A DNA stretch of 49,716 bases from Treponema sp. (GTDB lineage: Bacteria > Spirochaetota > Spirochaetia > Treponematales > Breznakiellaceae). The stretch spans positions 1 through 49,716 of the forward strand of contig JAISSB010000048.1 in the NCBI GenBank assembly GCA_031273325.1. Direction: 5' to 3'. The translations under genes and the position numbers were made by a program. The stretch's first letter is position 1. Each line of letters begins with the position of its first letter. A model generated the notes under the pieces. It saw only the letters and a list, made by a program, of their open reading frames with translations. It had not been told where the DNA came from and did not search any database. Positions 40,627 to 49,716 of the stretch are shown in pieces.

Positions 40627-42432
40627 GTGAAATGGAACAACAACGTTAAACAACAACCGCCGAGCAACCGTAATCGCTATGACGTTGACGAATATTTAGA
40701 CGAAAAGATTAGTCTCGCACACTTTCGTCACTGTATTAAATATATTAAACGGGTAAAAACCCCGATGATCGCCGCATTACTGTTGAGTTTAACGGGAAGT
40801 GTTATCGGACTTGCCGGCCCGTTAATTATTCAACATGCACTTGATGTGGCGGTGCCGGCTAAAGATATACGGCTTTTATTAAGTATGGCGGCACTTTTAA
40901 GTCTGAGTATCATTATAAGTATTGGGTTTGGAGCAATTCGGAATATCTTAGTGGCACGTGCGGGACAAACAATCATCCACGACATCCGCTATGATTTATT
41001 TGCACATTTGCAACAGTTGCCGTTTTCTTTTTATGACAGCCGTCCGCATGGGAAAATCTTTGTACGCGTTGTTCCCTACGTTAACGGGGTATCCGAAGCG
41101 CTTTCCAATGGAATTCTTAACTTTATTATTGAAATTCTTAACATACTATTCATTATATTTTTTATGTTTCAGGTCAGCCCTCACCTAAGCACCGTAACAA
41201 TTTCTGGTTTACCCATTTTAGCTTTATTTATCTGGATTATAAAAACACGCCAGCGCCGTGCATGGCAGAAAGTTTCTAATAAAAACTCCAATTTAAACGC
41301 ATACATTCAAGAATCAATTGACGGTGTACGGGTTACCCAAGTTTTTGACCGTCAAAAGACAAATGGAACTATCCTTGACCGTCTTGCTGCGGAACGGAAT
41401 AACGCATGGATGGGGGCAATTTATATATCAAATACGGTATGGTTCACGACAGAAACGATTAGTCAAATTGTTTTCTCTTTTATATACGTTATGGGAGCCT
41501 ATTGGATGAATCCGCATGCAACCTTCGGTATGTTGTTAGCAATGGGAAATTATGCGTGGCGGTTTTGGCAGCCGATTATTAATCTCGGCAATATTTACAA
41601 TACGTTTGTCACCGGTATGAGTTATCTCGACCGAATTTTTGATACCATTGCAGAGCCGGTATTAACGGCAGACATTCCGGAAGCTCAAGAGTTACCGCCA
41701 ATTCGCGGGCATGTGAGCTTTGAGCATGTAACGTTTCGATATAGCAGCGAAAAAACAATTCTTAATGATATTTCTTTTATCATTGAACCAAGCAATAGCG
41801 TTGCTATTGTCGGTCCAACAGGAGCCGGAAAGACGACTATTGTCAATTTACTCAGTCGGTTTTATAGCATTGAACAGGGAAGAGTTCTCGTTGACGGTTT
41901 TGATATTATGAAGCTTAAACTTTCTTCGTTAAGACGGCAAATGGGCATTATGCTTCAAGACAGTTTTATTTTTTCCGGTACTATTGCTGACAATATCCGT
42001 TACGGGAAGCTGGACGCGACGGACGAAGAGATTCATGCTGCTGCTGAATTGATCGGCGCCCATACATTTATTGAAAAACTCCCCAAAGGTTATCATACAT
42101 GGGTTACCGAGCGCGGCGGCGGAATATCCCACGGTGAAAAACAGTTGATCGCATTTGCCCGCACGCTGCTTTCCGATCCGCGGATTCTCATTTTAGACGA
42201 AGCAACCAGTAGTATCGATACGGGAACAGAGCAGCTTGTCCAAGAAGGGATTAAGATATTAATGAAAGGACGAACTTCTTTTTTAATTGCCCACCGTCTT
42301 TCAACTATTCGGGACTGTTCAAAAATTTTCTTTATCAGCAATGGGACGATTGCCGAAAGCGGGACCCATGAATCGCTTATGGCGCTCAAAGGACAGTATT
42401 ACCGGCTCTATACGGCACAGTACACCGAGTAG
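40627..42432 (+). CDS. ABC transporter, fused permease/ATP-binding protein (MsbA/YheI-like)
   Basis: Walker A GPTGAGKTT, signature-region ISHGEKQL, Walker B ILILDEATSS, H-loop AHRLST. Confidence 0.93.
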   Translation: MKWNNNVKQQPPSNRNRYDVDEYLDEKISLAHFRHCIKYIKRVKTPMIAALLLSLTGSVIGLAGPLIIQHALDVAVPAKDIRLLLSMAALLSLSIIISIGFGAIRNILVARAGQTIIHDIRYDLFAHLQQLPFSFYDSRPHGKIFVRVVPYVNGVSEALSNGILNFIIEILNILFIIFFMFQVSPHLSTVTISGLPILALFIWIIKTRQRRAWQKVSNKNSNLNAYIQESIDGVRVTQVFDRQKTNGTILDRLAAERNNAWMGAIYISNTVWFTTETISQIVFSFIYVMGAYWMNPHATFGMLLAMGNYAWRFWQPIINLGNIYNTFVTGMSYLDRIFDTIAEPVLTADIPEAQELPPIRGHVSFEHVTFRYSSEKTILNDISFIIEPSNSVAIVGPTGAGKTTIVNLLSRFYSIEQGRVLVDGFDIMKLKLSSLRRQMGIMLQDSFIFSGTIADNIRYGKLDATDEEIHAAAELIGAHTFIEKLPKGYHTWVTERGGGISHGEKQLIAFARTLLSDPRILILDEATSSIDTGTEQLVQEGIKILMKGRTSFLIAHRLSTIRDCSKIFFISNGTIAESGTHESLMALKGQYYRLYTAQYTE

Positions 42433-42720
42433 GCAGACCTCTGAATAAAAGCCGACCAGTGGGGACAGACTTCTGGAATCAAGACTAGCGGGGACAGACC
42501 TCTGATAAAAAAGGAACCGGTATCTCCTCTAATTAGGAATTGGGTACTTCCTCTACCTTAGAGGAGGTACCCTAATTCAATGTGGAATCGCTACCTCCTC
42601 TAATCAGGAACTGGTACCTTACATGCATTAAACAGATACCCGCGGAGGTTACGGTAATTCTGCGTGTAATCAATCTAGTTCGAAGCTTAGCGTGAGAGGT
42701 CTGTCCTTATTTTTATGTGA
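42433..42720. repeat. Intergenic region with several GGGGACAGACC-family copies plus imperfect direct/inverted 'CTCCTCTAAT' repeats
   Basis: GCAGACCTCTGAATAAAA, GGGGACAGACTTCTGG, GGGGACAGACCTCTGATAAAA and, inverted, GAGAGGTCTGTCC. Confidence 0.7.
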
Positions 42721-42762
42721 AGGGTTATTGCAGGCGTAATTGAAAAAATTGAAAAAGCACAT

Positions 42763-43038
42763 TCACCGTAACGCGGAGAGGTTCTGCGGTAACGGGGTGC
42801 CGGAAAACGAAGCTTGAGTGTTTAACGGAGAGGACTCCGCCTTAAACGAACGGCTTCGCGGAGGAGGCGGCGACGGTATGGGGCGCGACGGGCGTGAAGG
42901 AGCAGAAGGACGTGAGGGCGACGGTATGGAAGGACGTGATTTTTCATAATTCCGTGAGGAACGTGACGCGGGTATAATAAGGCAACTGGAAAATGTTGCA
43001 GTAGACAGTGCAAGCACTATTAACATTAGTTTAAACAT
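42763..43038 (-). CDS. Small Pro/Ser/Arg-rich putative lipoprotein
   Basis: MFKLMLIVLALSTATFSSC lipobox, low-complexity C-terminus; overlaps the upstream CDS by 13 nt. Confidence 0.5.
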   Translation of the reverse strand: MFKLMLIVLALSTATFSSCLIIPASRSSRNYEKSRPSIPSPSRPSAPSRPSRPIPSPPPPRSRSFKAESSPLNTQASFSGTPLPQNLSALR

Positions 43039-44309
43039 AAAACCTCCACAAGGTTAAGTTTTTGGGCATGTAGGGTAACCGTCTTTTGTTCAGCACTAAT
43101 CAGTTGGCCCCGCTCCCCATAATAATTAATCGTAAACGAATAGGTGCCGGGAGCAAGATTCACCGCACCAACATATACTTTGGCAGGAAAATACCGTGCT
43201 ATTCTGGTATCTGCTCGTTCACTCAATTCGTTAAACAACTGTAAACCAGAAGAAAGTACGTTGTTTTGACCGATTATTTCCTGAAGAGCCTTCGTTCCGG
43301 CCCCCTTTAAGACTGAGCGCGCCACTGATTTTGCATACAATAGATAGGCTTTTTCTTTAAAAGTTTCATGTGCAACTGCTTGTATATCCTCTAAAAGTTC
43401 CATATCTACTGTGTAGCCATTATCGAACACAGCGCTCAGAGACCGGAGCGCAGACGGACGGTTTTGGAGTGTTGGGAGTACTATTTTTATATACTGTTCC
43501 CTGTTATCCGCAAGAGCAATCCTTATCGTGTCTTCCCGCTTTATCGGCGACAAACCGGTAAAAGCAATGATGTTAAGCCGCGCCATTCCTGACGGAACAG
43601 TTAATTCGTCGGCAATTGAGGAAGGAATAGGAAAGGGATAAATATGAGGAGATTGGTTAAACGCAGCCGATAATAACGCACTGTCTATCCGAGCGTCGTC
43701 ATACTTTCCGTTGCTTCGGTACAACAGCATACCCAAATAGCGGGCAAAAGCGGAATTATGAAAGGTATTTGTTCCCTGAGTGAAACGGGGAATTTCCGCG
43801 CCGTTGTCCCGAACCGTTTGTTCGAGCCGTCCTGTCAGTTGTTCGTACTGCTCCGACAGGTGTTCAAGCACATAATTCATTCTCCGCACATCAATTAATG
43901 CCGATTCGACATCGTTTCGGTGATAATAGTTCAGTGCATTAAACGCACTGCTATAGATATTTTCATAATCTTCTCCGTCGTAGTTTCGTACCGTATCGTT
44001 GATAATGTACGAAGCTAGTTCTGTCCGGATACTTTTGGTAAATGCGTCGTCAATAGCTTGGGCGGCGCGTTCCAGCATATCTGACGATTCCCGGTACTTT
44101 CCTGCGTAATGTTCAAGCATACCGCGATCCAAATAGTAGAGGATCAAATCTTCCGCACGGTAGAGCGACTGCCGATGTTGGTTAAGCAATGCCGCCGCAG
44201 TGGAAAAGTTGCCCTGATAGAGTGATTGTTCGATTTGAGGCGGAGGAGCTAGAGTAGTGCAAGAAACACAAACAAACACAACAGCTATACCGCCAATTAT
44301 GATTTTCAT
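43026..44309 (-). CDS. Uncharacterised lipoprotein (COG3014-like)
   Basis: MKIIIGGIAVVFVCVSCTTL lipobox; 'LLNQHRQSLYRAEDLILYYLDRGMLEHYAGKYRESSDMLERAAQAID'. Confidence 0.8.
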   Translation of the reverse strand: MKIIIGGIAVVFVCVSCTTLAPPPQIEQSLYQGNFSTAAALLNQHRQSLYRAEDLILYYLDRGMLEHYAGKYRESSDMLERAAQAIDDAFTKSIRTELASYIINDTVRNYDGEDYENIYSSAFNALNYYHRNDVESALIDVRRMNYVLEHLSEQYEQLTGRLEQTVRDNGAEIPRFTQGTNTFHNSAFARYLGMLLYRSNGKYDDARIDSALLSAAFNQSPHIYPFPIPSSIADELTVPSGMARLNIIAFTGLSPIKREDTIRIALADNREQYIKIVLPTLQNRPSALRSLSAVFDNGYTVDMELLEDIQAVAHETFKEKAYLLYAKSVARSVLKGAGTKALQEIIGQNNVLSSGLQLFNELSERADTRIARYFPAKVYVGAVNLAPGTYSFTINYYGERGQLISAEQKTVTLHAQKLNLVEVLCLN

Positions 44310-44737
44310 ATTGTATATTCTATCATATCCATGGCACGGTATGCATCAGCAAGGTTTTGTAAACTGACCGATTCGGTGTACGAGACAATCGTTTCGTATA
44401 ATTCTGCCCATGTATACCGTGAGCGGCATTCGTCTTTGAAGGGACACACGACAGAATCAACGCAATCAACGGGGGATAAGGGACCTTCGACCGCACGTAA
44501 AATATCAGAAACCTTTACTTCAGCAGGGGATTTTTCAAGCGTATATCCGCCCTGAGGACCGCGGATACCGTGTACTAAATGTGCTTTCCGCAACGGTATA
44601 AATAGTTGTTCAAGATAACCTTCAGAGAGTCTTGTTTCAAGAGCAATCGTTCGGGTGCTTGCATAGTCGCCCGGTTCCAGCAGCGCAAGGTACAGCAAAG
44701 CTTCTAATGAGTACCGTCCTTTTGTAGAAATCCGCAT
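44306..44737 (-). CDS. Rrf2 family transcriptional regulator with IscR-like cysteine spacing
   Basis: 'MRISTKGRYSLEALLYLAL', 'GIRGPQGGYTL', 'CVDSVVCPFKDEC'. Confidence 0.93.
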   Translation of the reverse strand: MRISTKGRYSLEALLYLALLEPGDYASTRTIALETRLSEGYLEQLFIPLRKAHLVHGIRGPQGGYTLEKSPAEVKVSDILRAVEGPLSPVDCVDSVVCPFKDECRSRYTWAELYETIVSYTESVSLQNLADAYRAMDMIEYTI

Positions 44738-44751
44738 AGTTCCTCCTTATA

Positions 44752-47217
44752 TTACACGAGGGTCCGCGCCAAGCGGACAATGTCTGCAAAAACACCGCCG
44801 GCGGTTACATGCGCGCCCGCTCCCGGTCCTTTGATCACCATGGGAAGTGTTGCATAGCGATCAGTCGTTATCACGATGATATTATCGGCATCAACCAACG
44901 ACGCAAAAGGACTTTCGGCTCCCTCTGCCCGGAGGCTCAACGTTACGTGTCCATGCTCAACGGTTGCAACATAACAGAGCTTCTTCTGTGCAGCCGCTGC
45001 GGCTGCACGTTTTTCTTCAAATACTCCATCATATTGTGCTAATGCACGGAAAAATGCTTCGACATTCGGCGCTTCGATACATGCTGGCGGTAAGATCGGT
45101 TCAATGGTCACCGCAGAAAATTCAAGGGCTATGCCGCATTCACGGGCTAATATGAGCGCTTTTCGCGCCGTATCCATCGCATTAAGATCGTCACGCGGGT
45201 CAGGTTCCGTGTATCCTTTTGCTTGTGCTTCACGGACAAGAGCTGAAAACGGTTTAGAGCCGTCAAAATTATTAAAAATAAAGCTCAACGTGCCGGAGGC
45301 GACAGTTTCAATCTTTTGAATCCGGTCGCCGGAAAGGAAGAGGTCCCTTAAGGTTGAAAGCACCGGCAACCCTGCACAGACCGTCGTTTCATACAGATAA
45401 GGGATTCCCCGGTCGCGGGAATAGCGGGTAAGGGTTTGATAATATGCGTACGAACTTGAGTTTGCCCGTTTATTCGGGGTGACGATTGCAATCGCGGACC
45501 GCAATATTTCGGCATAATGGGCGGCGATCTCGTCACTTGCTGTGCAATCACAGAAGGTACTGTTGGGTACATTAAATGACTTCATACGGTCGATAAAGAC
45601 CGTTATATCAAACGGTTCGAGTGATGATTGGGGGTTCCGCACCGTTTCTTTTATCGTGCGGGGGTCTAATCCATGACGGTCAAAGAGCATACCGTAGCGG
45701 TCGCCGGCACCGATAATATTGATTCGGATATGATAATCTTTTTCAAGCGTTTCCTGCTGCGTTGCAATCTGTTCAAGCAACGTTCCTCCAATTAATCCGG
45801 CTCCTACTAAGAAAAGATTTACCGAACGGACCGTTGACCAGAAGAATGCCTCATGAATAGCATTTAATGCTTTTGTTTCATCCCGTTCCGCAACGACTGC
45901 CGATATATTGATTTCTGAAGAACCCTGAGCGATTGCAATGACGCTAATGCCGTTCCGTCCCAACGCATGAAAGACTTTTCCTGAAACTCCTGCATGTTGT
46001 TTCATGCGGGTCCCCACAACAGCAATGATTGACAAATTCCGTTCTACAACCGGCGGATCAATGACTCCGCTCTGTATTTCATAGTTAAATTCTTCTGTTA
46101 TAGCTGTTTCTGCACGATCTATATCTTTTGGCAAAATAGCAATGCAAATAGAATATTCACTCGAACTTTGGGTAATGAGAATAATATTAATATTTTTTCG
46201 TGCGAGTGCGCTAAAAAGCCGCGCCGAAGACCCAACGACTCCAACCATTCCTGAACCTTGGAACCGCACCAGTGCAATGTCCCTTATCGAACTGATCCCG
46301 CGGATAGGATATGTGCTTTCCGGAACTTCCTTAGCAATTATCGTGCCGGGGTGTGAAGGATTAAAGGTATTGCGGATTCGTATGGGTATTCCTTTTTTAA
46401 GGGCTGGCTTTATCGTCGGCGGGTAGATAACCTTTGCGCCGAAGTGCGACAGTTCCATAGCTTCTATATAGGAGATAGCATCGATAGTGAAGGCATTTTT
46501 TACTGCCTGCGGTTCTGCCGTTAATATACCGTCAACATCGGTCCAAATTTCTACTTCTTCAGCTTCAAGAACCGCACCGAATAGTGCTGCGGTAAAATCA
46601 GAGCCTCCCCGGCCGAGTGTGGTCACCGTCGAATCGCTGCTTCGTGCTATAAAACCCGTCGCAACCTGCACCGGAGCCTTCGGCGGCATATCGGCAAAGA
46701 AATGTTTGATATTCTCGTACGTTTGTTCAAAAAGAACCTGTGCATGCCCGTATGTTTTGTCTGTTACAATGAGGGTGCGCGTATCGAGATATGCAGCAGC
46801 GCAGCCGGCACTGTTGAGAATTGCCGTGATCACCTGTGCAGAAAGCTGTTCTCCAAAACTTGCAGCCATATCAAGGGTGCGCGGTGAAAGTTCCCTTAAT
46901 ATTGCAATACCGTCGCAGATACGGTGCAGCTCAGTGCATAAGGCAGTTATGATTGCAACTGTTGATTCCAGATTCTGCCCATTGAGAAAATGGCGGGCTA
47001 TCGTTTGATGGCGGGTGAACAAGAGTTCAAGCGATTCTTTGTAGCTTTTGTCTCCTGCAGCAGCTAACCGTGCGCTCTTGAGTATGTGATCGGTTACGCC
47101 GGAGAGCGCAGAAATGACTATGACCGGGGTATTGCCTTTCCCCTTTACAATATCAATAACACGGGTAATAGCGTCCGGAGTTCCCACCGATGTACCGCCG
47201 AATTTCAAAACGAACAT
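44752..47217 (-). CDS. Bifunctional aspartokinase / homoserine dehydrogenase
   Basis: N-terminal 'MFVLKFGGTSVGTPDAI', ACT domains, C-terminal HSD ('LVGAGLIGGTLLEQI', 'GIPYLYETTVCAGLPVL'). Start chosen at MFVLKFGG. Confidence 0.95.
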   Translation of the reverse strand: MFVLKFGGTSVGTPDAITRVIDIVKGKGNTPVIVISALSGVTDHILKSARLAAAGDKSYKESLELLFTRHQTIARHFLNGQNLESTVAIITALCTELHRICDGIAILRELSPRTLDMAASFGEQLSAQVITAILNSAGCAAAYLDTRTLIVTDKTYGHAQVLFEQTYENIKHFFADMPPKAPVQVATGFIARSSDSTVTTLGRGGSDFTAALFGAVLEAEEVEIWTDVDGILTAEPQAVKNAFTIDAISYIEAMELSHFGAKVIYPPTIKPALKKGIPIRIRNTFNPSHPGTIIAKEVPESTYPIRGISSIRDIALVRFQGSGMVGVVGSSARLFSALARKNINIILITQSSSEYSICIAILPKDIDRAETAITEEFNYEIQSGVIDPPVVERNLSIIAVVGTRMKQHAGVSGKVFHALGRNGISVIAIAQGSSEINISAVVAERDETKALNAIHEAFFWSTVRSVNLFLVGAGLIGGTLLEQIATQQETLEKDYHIRINIIGAGDRYGMLFDRHGLDPRTIKETVRNPQSSLEPFDITVFIDRMKSFNVPNSTFCDCTASDEIAAHYAEILRSAIAIVTPNKRANSSSYAYYQTLTRYSRDRGIPYLYETTVCAGLPVLSTLRDLFLSGDRIQKIETVASGTLSFIFNNFDGSKPFSALVREAQAKGYTEPDPRDDLNAMDTARKALILARECGIALEFSAVTIEPILPPACIEAPNVEAFFRALAQYDGVFEEKRAAAAAAQKKLCYVATVEHGHVTLSLRAEGAESPFASLVDADNIIVITTDRYATLPMVIKGPGAGAHVTAGGVFADIVRLARTLV

Positions 47218-47324
47218 ATATCCTCCTCTTCTTATCATAATAGTACAGCGGCGGCATTTCTTTCTAGCTTCTTAACGGCACTCATTTCTTTGTATATACT
47301 GTTGACCACGGCATGAAAGCCGCA

Positions 47325-47803
47325 CAGACCATGGATTTAATATTCCGGACGTATGGTTTAATATTCCGGACGCATGATTTAATATTCCGGACGTATGATT
47401 TAATATTCCGGACGCATGATTTAATATTCCGGACATACGGTTTAATCTTCCGGACGTATAGTTTATTCTTCCGGACATACAGTTTAATCTTCCGGATGCA
47501 TGGTTTATTCTTCCGGACGTATGGTTTAATATTCCGGACGCATGGTTTATTTTTCCGGACATACGGTTTAATCTTCCGGACATACGGTTTAATCTTCCGG
47601 ACATACAGTTTAATCTTCCGGACATACAGTTTAATCTTCCGGACATACGGTTTAATCTTCCGGACATACAGTTTATTCTTCCGGACATACGGTTTATTCT
47701 TCCGGACATACAGTTTATTCTTCCGGACATACAGTTTATTCTTCCGGACATACAGTTTATTCTTCCGGACATACAGTTTATTCTTGCAGACCATGGATTT
47801 AAT
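47325..47803. repeat. Tandem array, ~23 x 21-bp units (TTCCGGACATACAGTTTATTC consensus)
   Basis: CCGGAC recurs every 21 bp; both end units contain CAGACCATGGATTTAAT, 462 bp (22 x 21) apart. Confidence 0.97.
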
Positions 47804-47827
47804 CCCTGTTGAGGTCTGTCCCCGTGA

Positions 47828-47862
47828 ATAAAAAAAAGGGCTTCCCCATACAGGAGAAGCCC
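47828..47862 (-). terminator. Terminator of the minus-strand 47906-49633 gene
   Basis: Minus-strand GGGCTTCTCC-tgta-tGGGGAAGCCC followed by TTTTTTT. Confidence 0.75.
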
Positions 47863-47905
47863 GCACTTAGAATTCGATTAATTCGTACTTAAGAGATTAG
47901 TCTTA

Positions 47906-49633
47906 TCAGCCAGCGCTTGCTGCATCTTGAGTGATGGTAACGGTTTCACTGCCTTTGATTACTTCACTGTCTTCATGGACACCCACGGTGTACGTTGCTT
48001 GATTTGTATCTGCGTTTACAGGAATGGTTACACTAACCGTGATAACACCAGTATCAGAGTCTATTTCAGTAATAGAAATAGTAGTAGTGACGGTTTCTGA
48101 GCCTTTTTTAACAATGAAGTCAGTTGATGCAAGATCAGTAGCCTTAAGCAGCTTGCTTGCATCCGTAAACTCCACTTCTACGTTCCTTCCTGCAGCATCA
48201 ACGTCGCCAACATCTGACCCAGCAGCTACCTCCAGTCTTTGTTTTTGAGTAATGGTAACGATGTCTTCGTTAGAGGCTGCTTTGATTATGCCGCTGTTTG
48301 AAGCGACTTCCACGGTGTATGTTACTGGACTTGTGTCTGCGTTTGGTGGAATGGGTACACTAACCGTGATAACACCCTCAGCACCTACGCTAACAGAAGG
48401 AGTAATATCGCTGCTTGCTGAGTCTTTTTTAACAATGAAGTCGGCTGCTGTAAGATCATCAGTTGTAAGCAGATCGCTTGCATCCGTAAATTTCGCTACT
48501 ACTGTCTGAGCCTTAGCAAGAACACCAATAGTCTTGTCATTTGTCGCAACACTTAACGGCAATTTTGCTTTTTGAGTAATGGTAACGAGGTCTTGGGCAG
48601 TGGCTGCTTTGACTATTTCGCTGGTTGAAGCGACTTCCACGGTGTATTCTACTTCATTTTCGGTTCCGTTTGCGGGAATGGCTGCACTAACCGTGATAAC
48701 ACCATCAGAGTCTATGTCAGTAATAGAAGGAGTAATAGTGGTGTCTGCTGTTCCGCCTTTTTTAACAATGAAGTTAGCTGCTGTAAGATTAGTAGTTGTA
48801 AGCAGCTCGCTTGCATCATTAAACTTCGCTACTACGGTTTTTTGGGCGGCAAGAATAGTAACAGTCCTGTCACTTGTCGCAACACTTAACGGCAATTTTG
48901 CTTTTTGAGTAATGGTAACTTTTGCGTTACCTTTGATTTTGCCGCTGCCCGAAGCAATGGTCACCTCGTACCTTTTTTCCGTGGTTCCGCTGACATTGCT
49001 TGCAAAAGTTATTGGAACGCTTACGATACCGCTGCTGGCAACTTCTATATTAGCAGTAGTAATTGTGGCTGTTCCACCATCAATAGCGGTAACTGCGAAG
49101 TGAGTACCTGTTCGAAGATCAGCACTTGTAAGAGTGCCTGCATTGTTAAATTGAGCTGTTGCTCCTAATGCATTAGCAAGAACAGTAACATTCCCAACCG
49201 CGCCCAATAACTTTCTTCCATCATCTACTTGTTGAATAACGGTAACGGTTGCAGTGCCTTTGATCTTTGTGCTGTCTGGATTGATTTTTACAGTGAACGT
49301 TTTGTTAGCAGCTGTATCATTTACTGCTGTAATCGCTACCGTAACAGTTACAATATCACCGCTAACATCTGGAGCTGTGGTGGTACTAATAGTGGCTCCA
49401 CTCTCAGTGATGGTGAAGTCATCCTTCGTAAGCTCAAGCCCGGTTGCACCTTTAAATTGAGCTGTTGCTACCAGAGTATCAGCATCAACAGTATTGCCGG
49501 TTTGATCTTCGACTGCGCTCAATGTTTTTCGGTTATCTACGACGGTATCATCGTCATTGTCGGAGCATCCAATAAACGCAAAACTCATTGCCACAACAAG
49601 GGTGACAATTCCAAAATAAAGACTCTTTTTCAT
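47906..49633 (-). CDS. Lipoprotein with about five Ig-like/cadherin-like tandem repeats ending in VTITQ(K/D)
   Basis: MKKSLYFGIVTLVVAMSFAFIGC lipobox; repeats delimited by TVTVIQQ, KVTITQK, LVTITQK, IVTITQK, TVTITQD. Confidence 0.82.
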   Translation of the reverse strand: MKKSLYFGIVTLVVAMSFAFIGCSDNDDDTVVDNRKTLSAVEDQTGNTVDADTLVATAQFKGATGLELTKDDFTITESGATISTTTAPDVSGDIVTVTVAITAVNDTAANKTFTVKINPDSTKIKGTATVTVIQQVDDGRKLLGAVGNVTVLANALGATAQFNNAGTLTSADLRTGTHFAVTAIDGGTATITTANIEVASSGIVSVPITFASNVSGTTEKRYEVTIASGSGKIKGNAKVTITQKAKLPLSVATSDRTVTILAAQKTVVAKFNDASELLTTTNLTAANFIVKKGGTADTTITPSITDIDSDGVITVSAAIPANGTENEVEYTVEVASTSEIVKAATAQDLVTITQKAKLPLSVATNDKTIGVLAKAQTVVAKFTDASDLLTTDDLTAADFIVKKDSASSDITPSVSVGAEGVITVSVPIPPNADTSPVTYTVEVASNSGIIKAASNEDIVTITQKQRLEVAAGSDVGDVDAAGRNVEVEFTDASKLLKATDLASTDFIVKKGSETVTTTISITEIDSDTGVITVSVTIPVNADTNQATYTVGVHEDSEVIKGSETVTITQDAASAG

Positions 49634-49639
49634 AGAGTC
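49621..49639 (-). promoter_or_regulatory. Hairpin enclosing the start codon (GACTCT-ATGAAAA-AGAGTC on the minus strand)
   Basis: 6-bp perfect arms flank ATGAAAA of the Ig-like lipoprotein. Confidence 0.45.
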
Positions 49640-49716
49640 CTCCTCATAAAATATTACCCAAGCACAAGCTTGGATTCTATGTAAAGAGGAGAACACGTAA
49701 TACGTTGACTATAGGG

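Noticed and set aside
47325-47803. CRISPR array
   Set aside because: The repeats are directly contiguous with no spacers, there are no cas genes nearby, and the unit is only 21 bp. The same holds for the other arrays.
47272-47866. Three long ORFs inside the array (166 aa -, 194 aa -, 172 aa +) with 7-aa repeats (MSGRLNC, KNKLYVR, YSLFFRT)
   Set aside because: Any stop-free 21-bp unit gives endless 7-aa repeats in several frames at once. Three frames are open simultaneously and there is no convincing SD or non-repeat domain.

Overview
The window looks like chromosomal DNA from a Treponema-like spirochaete. This is inferred from the tRNA-rpmG-tRNA-Trp-secE-nusG-rplKAJL-rpoBC block, a DUF3996-type protein and the Asn at RpoB position 531; the taxon was not verified. 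From left to right it contains: a truncated HU/DUF4469-type gene and a FIVAR-like protein; a probable metal-related operon (flavodoxin, DUF3793, ZinT-like, methyltransferase, ABC exporter); an AT-rich accessory stretch (~7.0-12.3 kb) with an ANT(6)-like adenylyltransferase, a VWA protein, a CDP-alcohol phosphatidyltransferase and a GNAT; housekeeping genes (dehydrogenase, rmuC, MFS, Rsm22-like, murI, UPRT, TrkA/KtrA, M15 peptidase); the ribosomal/RNA polymerase block; a second ABC exporter; an operon of aspartokinase-homoserine dehydrogenase, Rrf2 and COG3014-like lipoprotein; and a repetitive Ig-like lipoprotein. The most unusual signal is a set of intergenic minisatellites with unrelated sequences but the same unit length, 21 bp or exactly 42 bp (14091-14426, 16276-16470, 21175-21951, 21965-22258, 47325-47803). 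They are almost indel-free, and two of them have a terminal unit that contains the stop codon of the adjacent gene. A second repeat family with a GGGGACAGACC core is both clustered and dispersed across the window. A degraded DJ-1/PfpI gene is partly tandemly duplicated, and both copies carry the same disabling lesions. All coordinates and product calls come from reading the sequence and the supplied ORFs; no searches were run.
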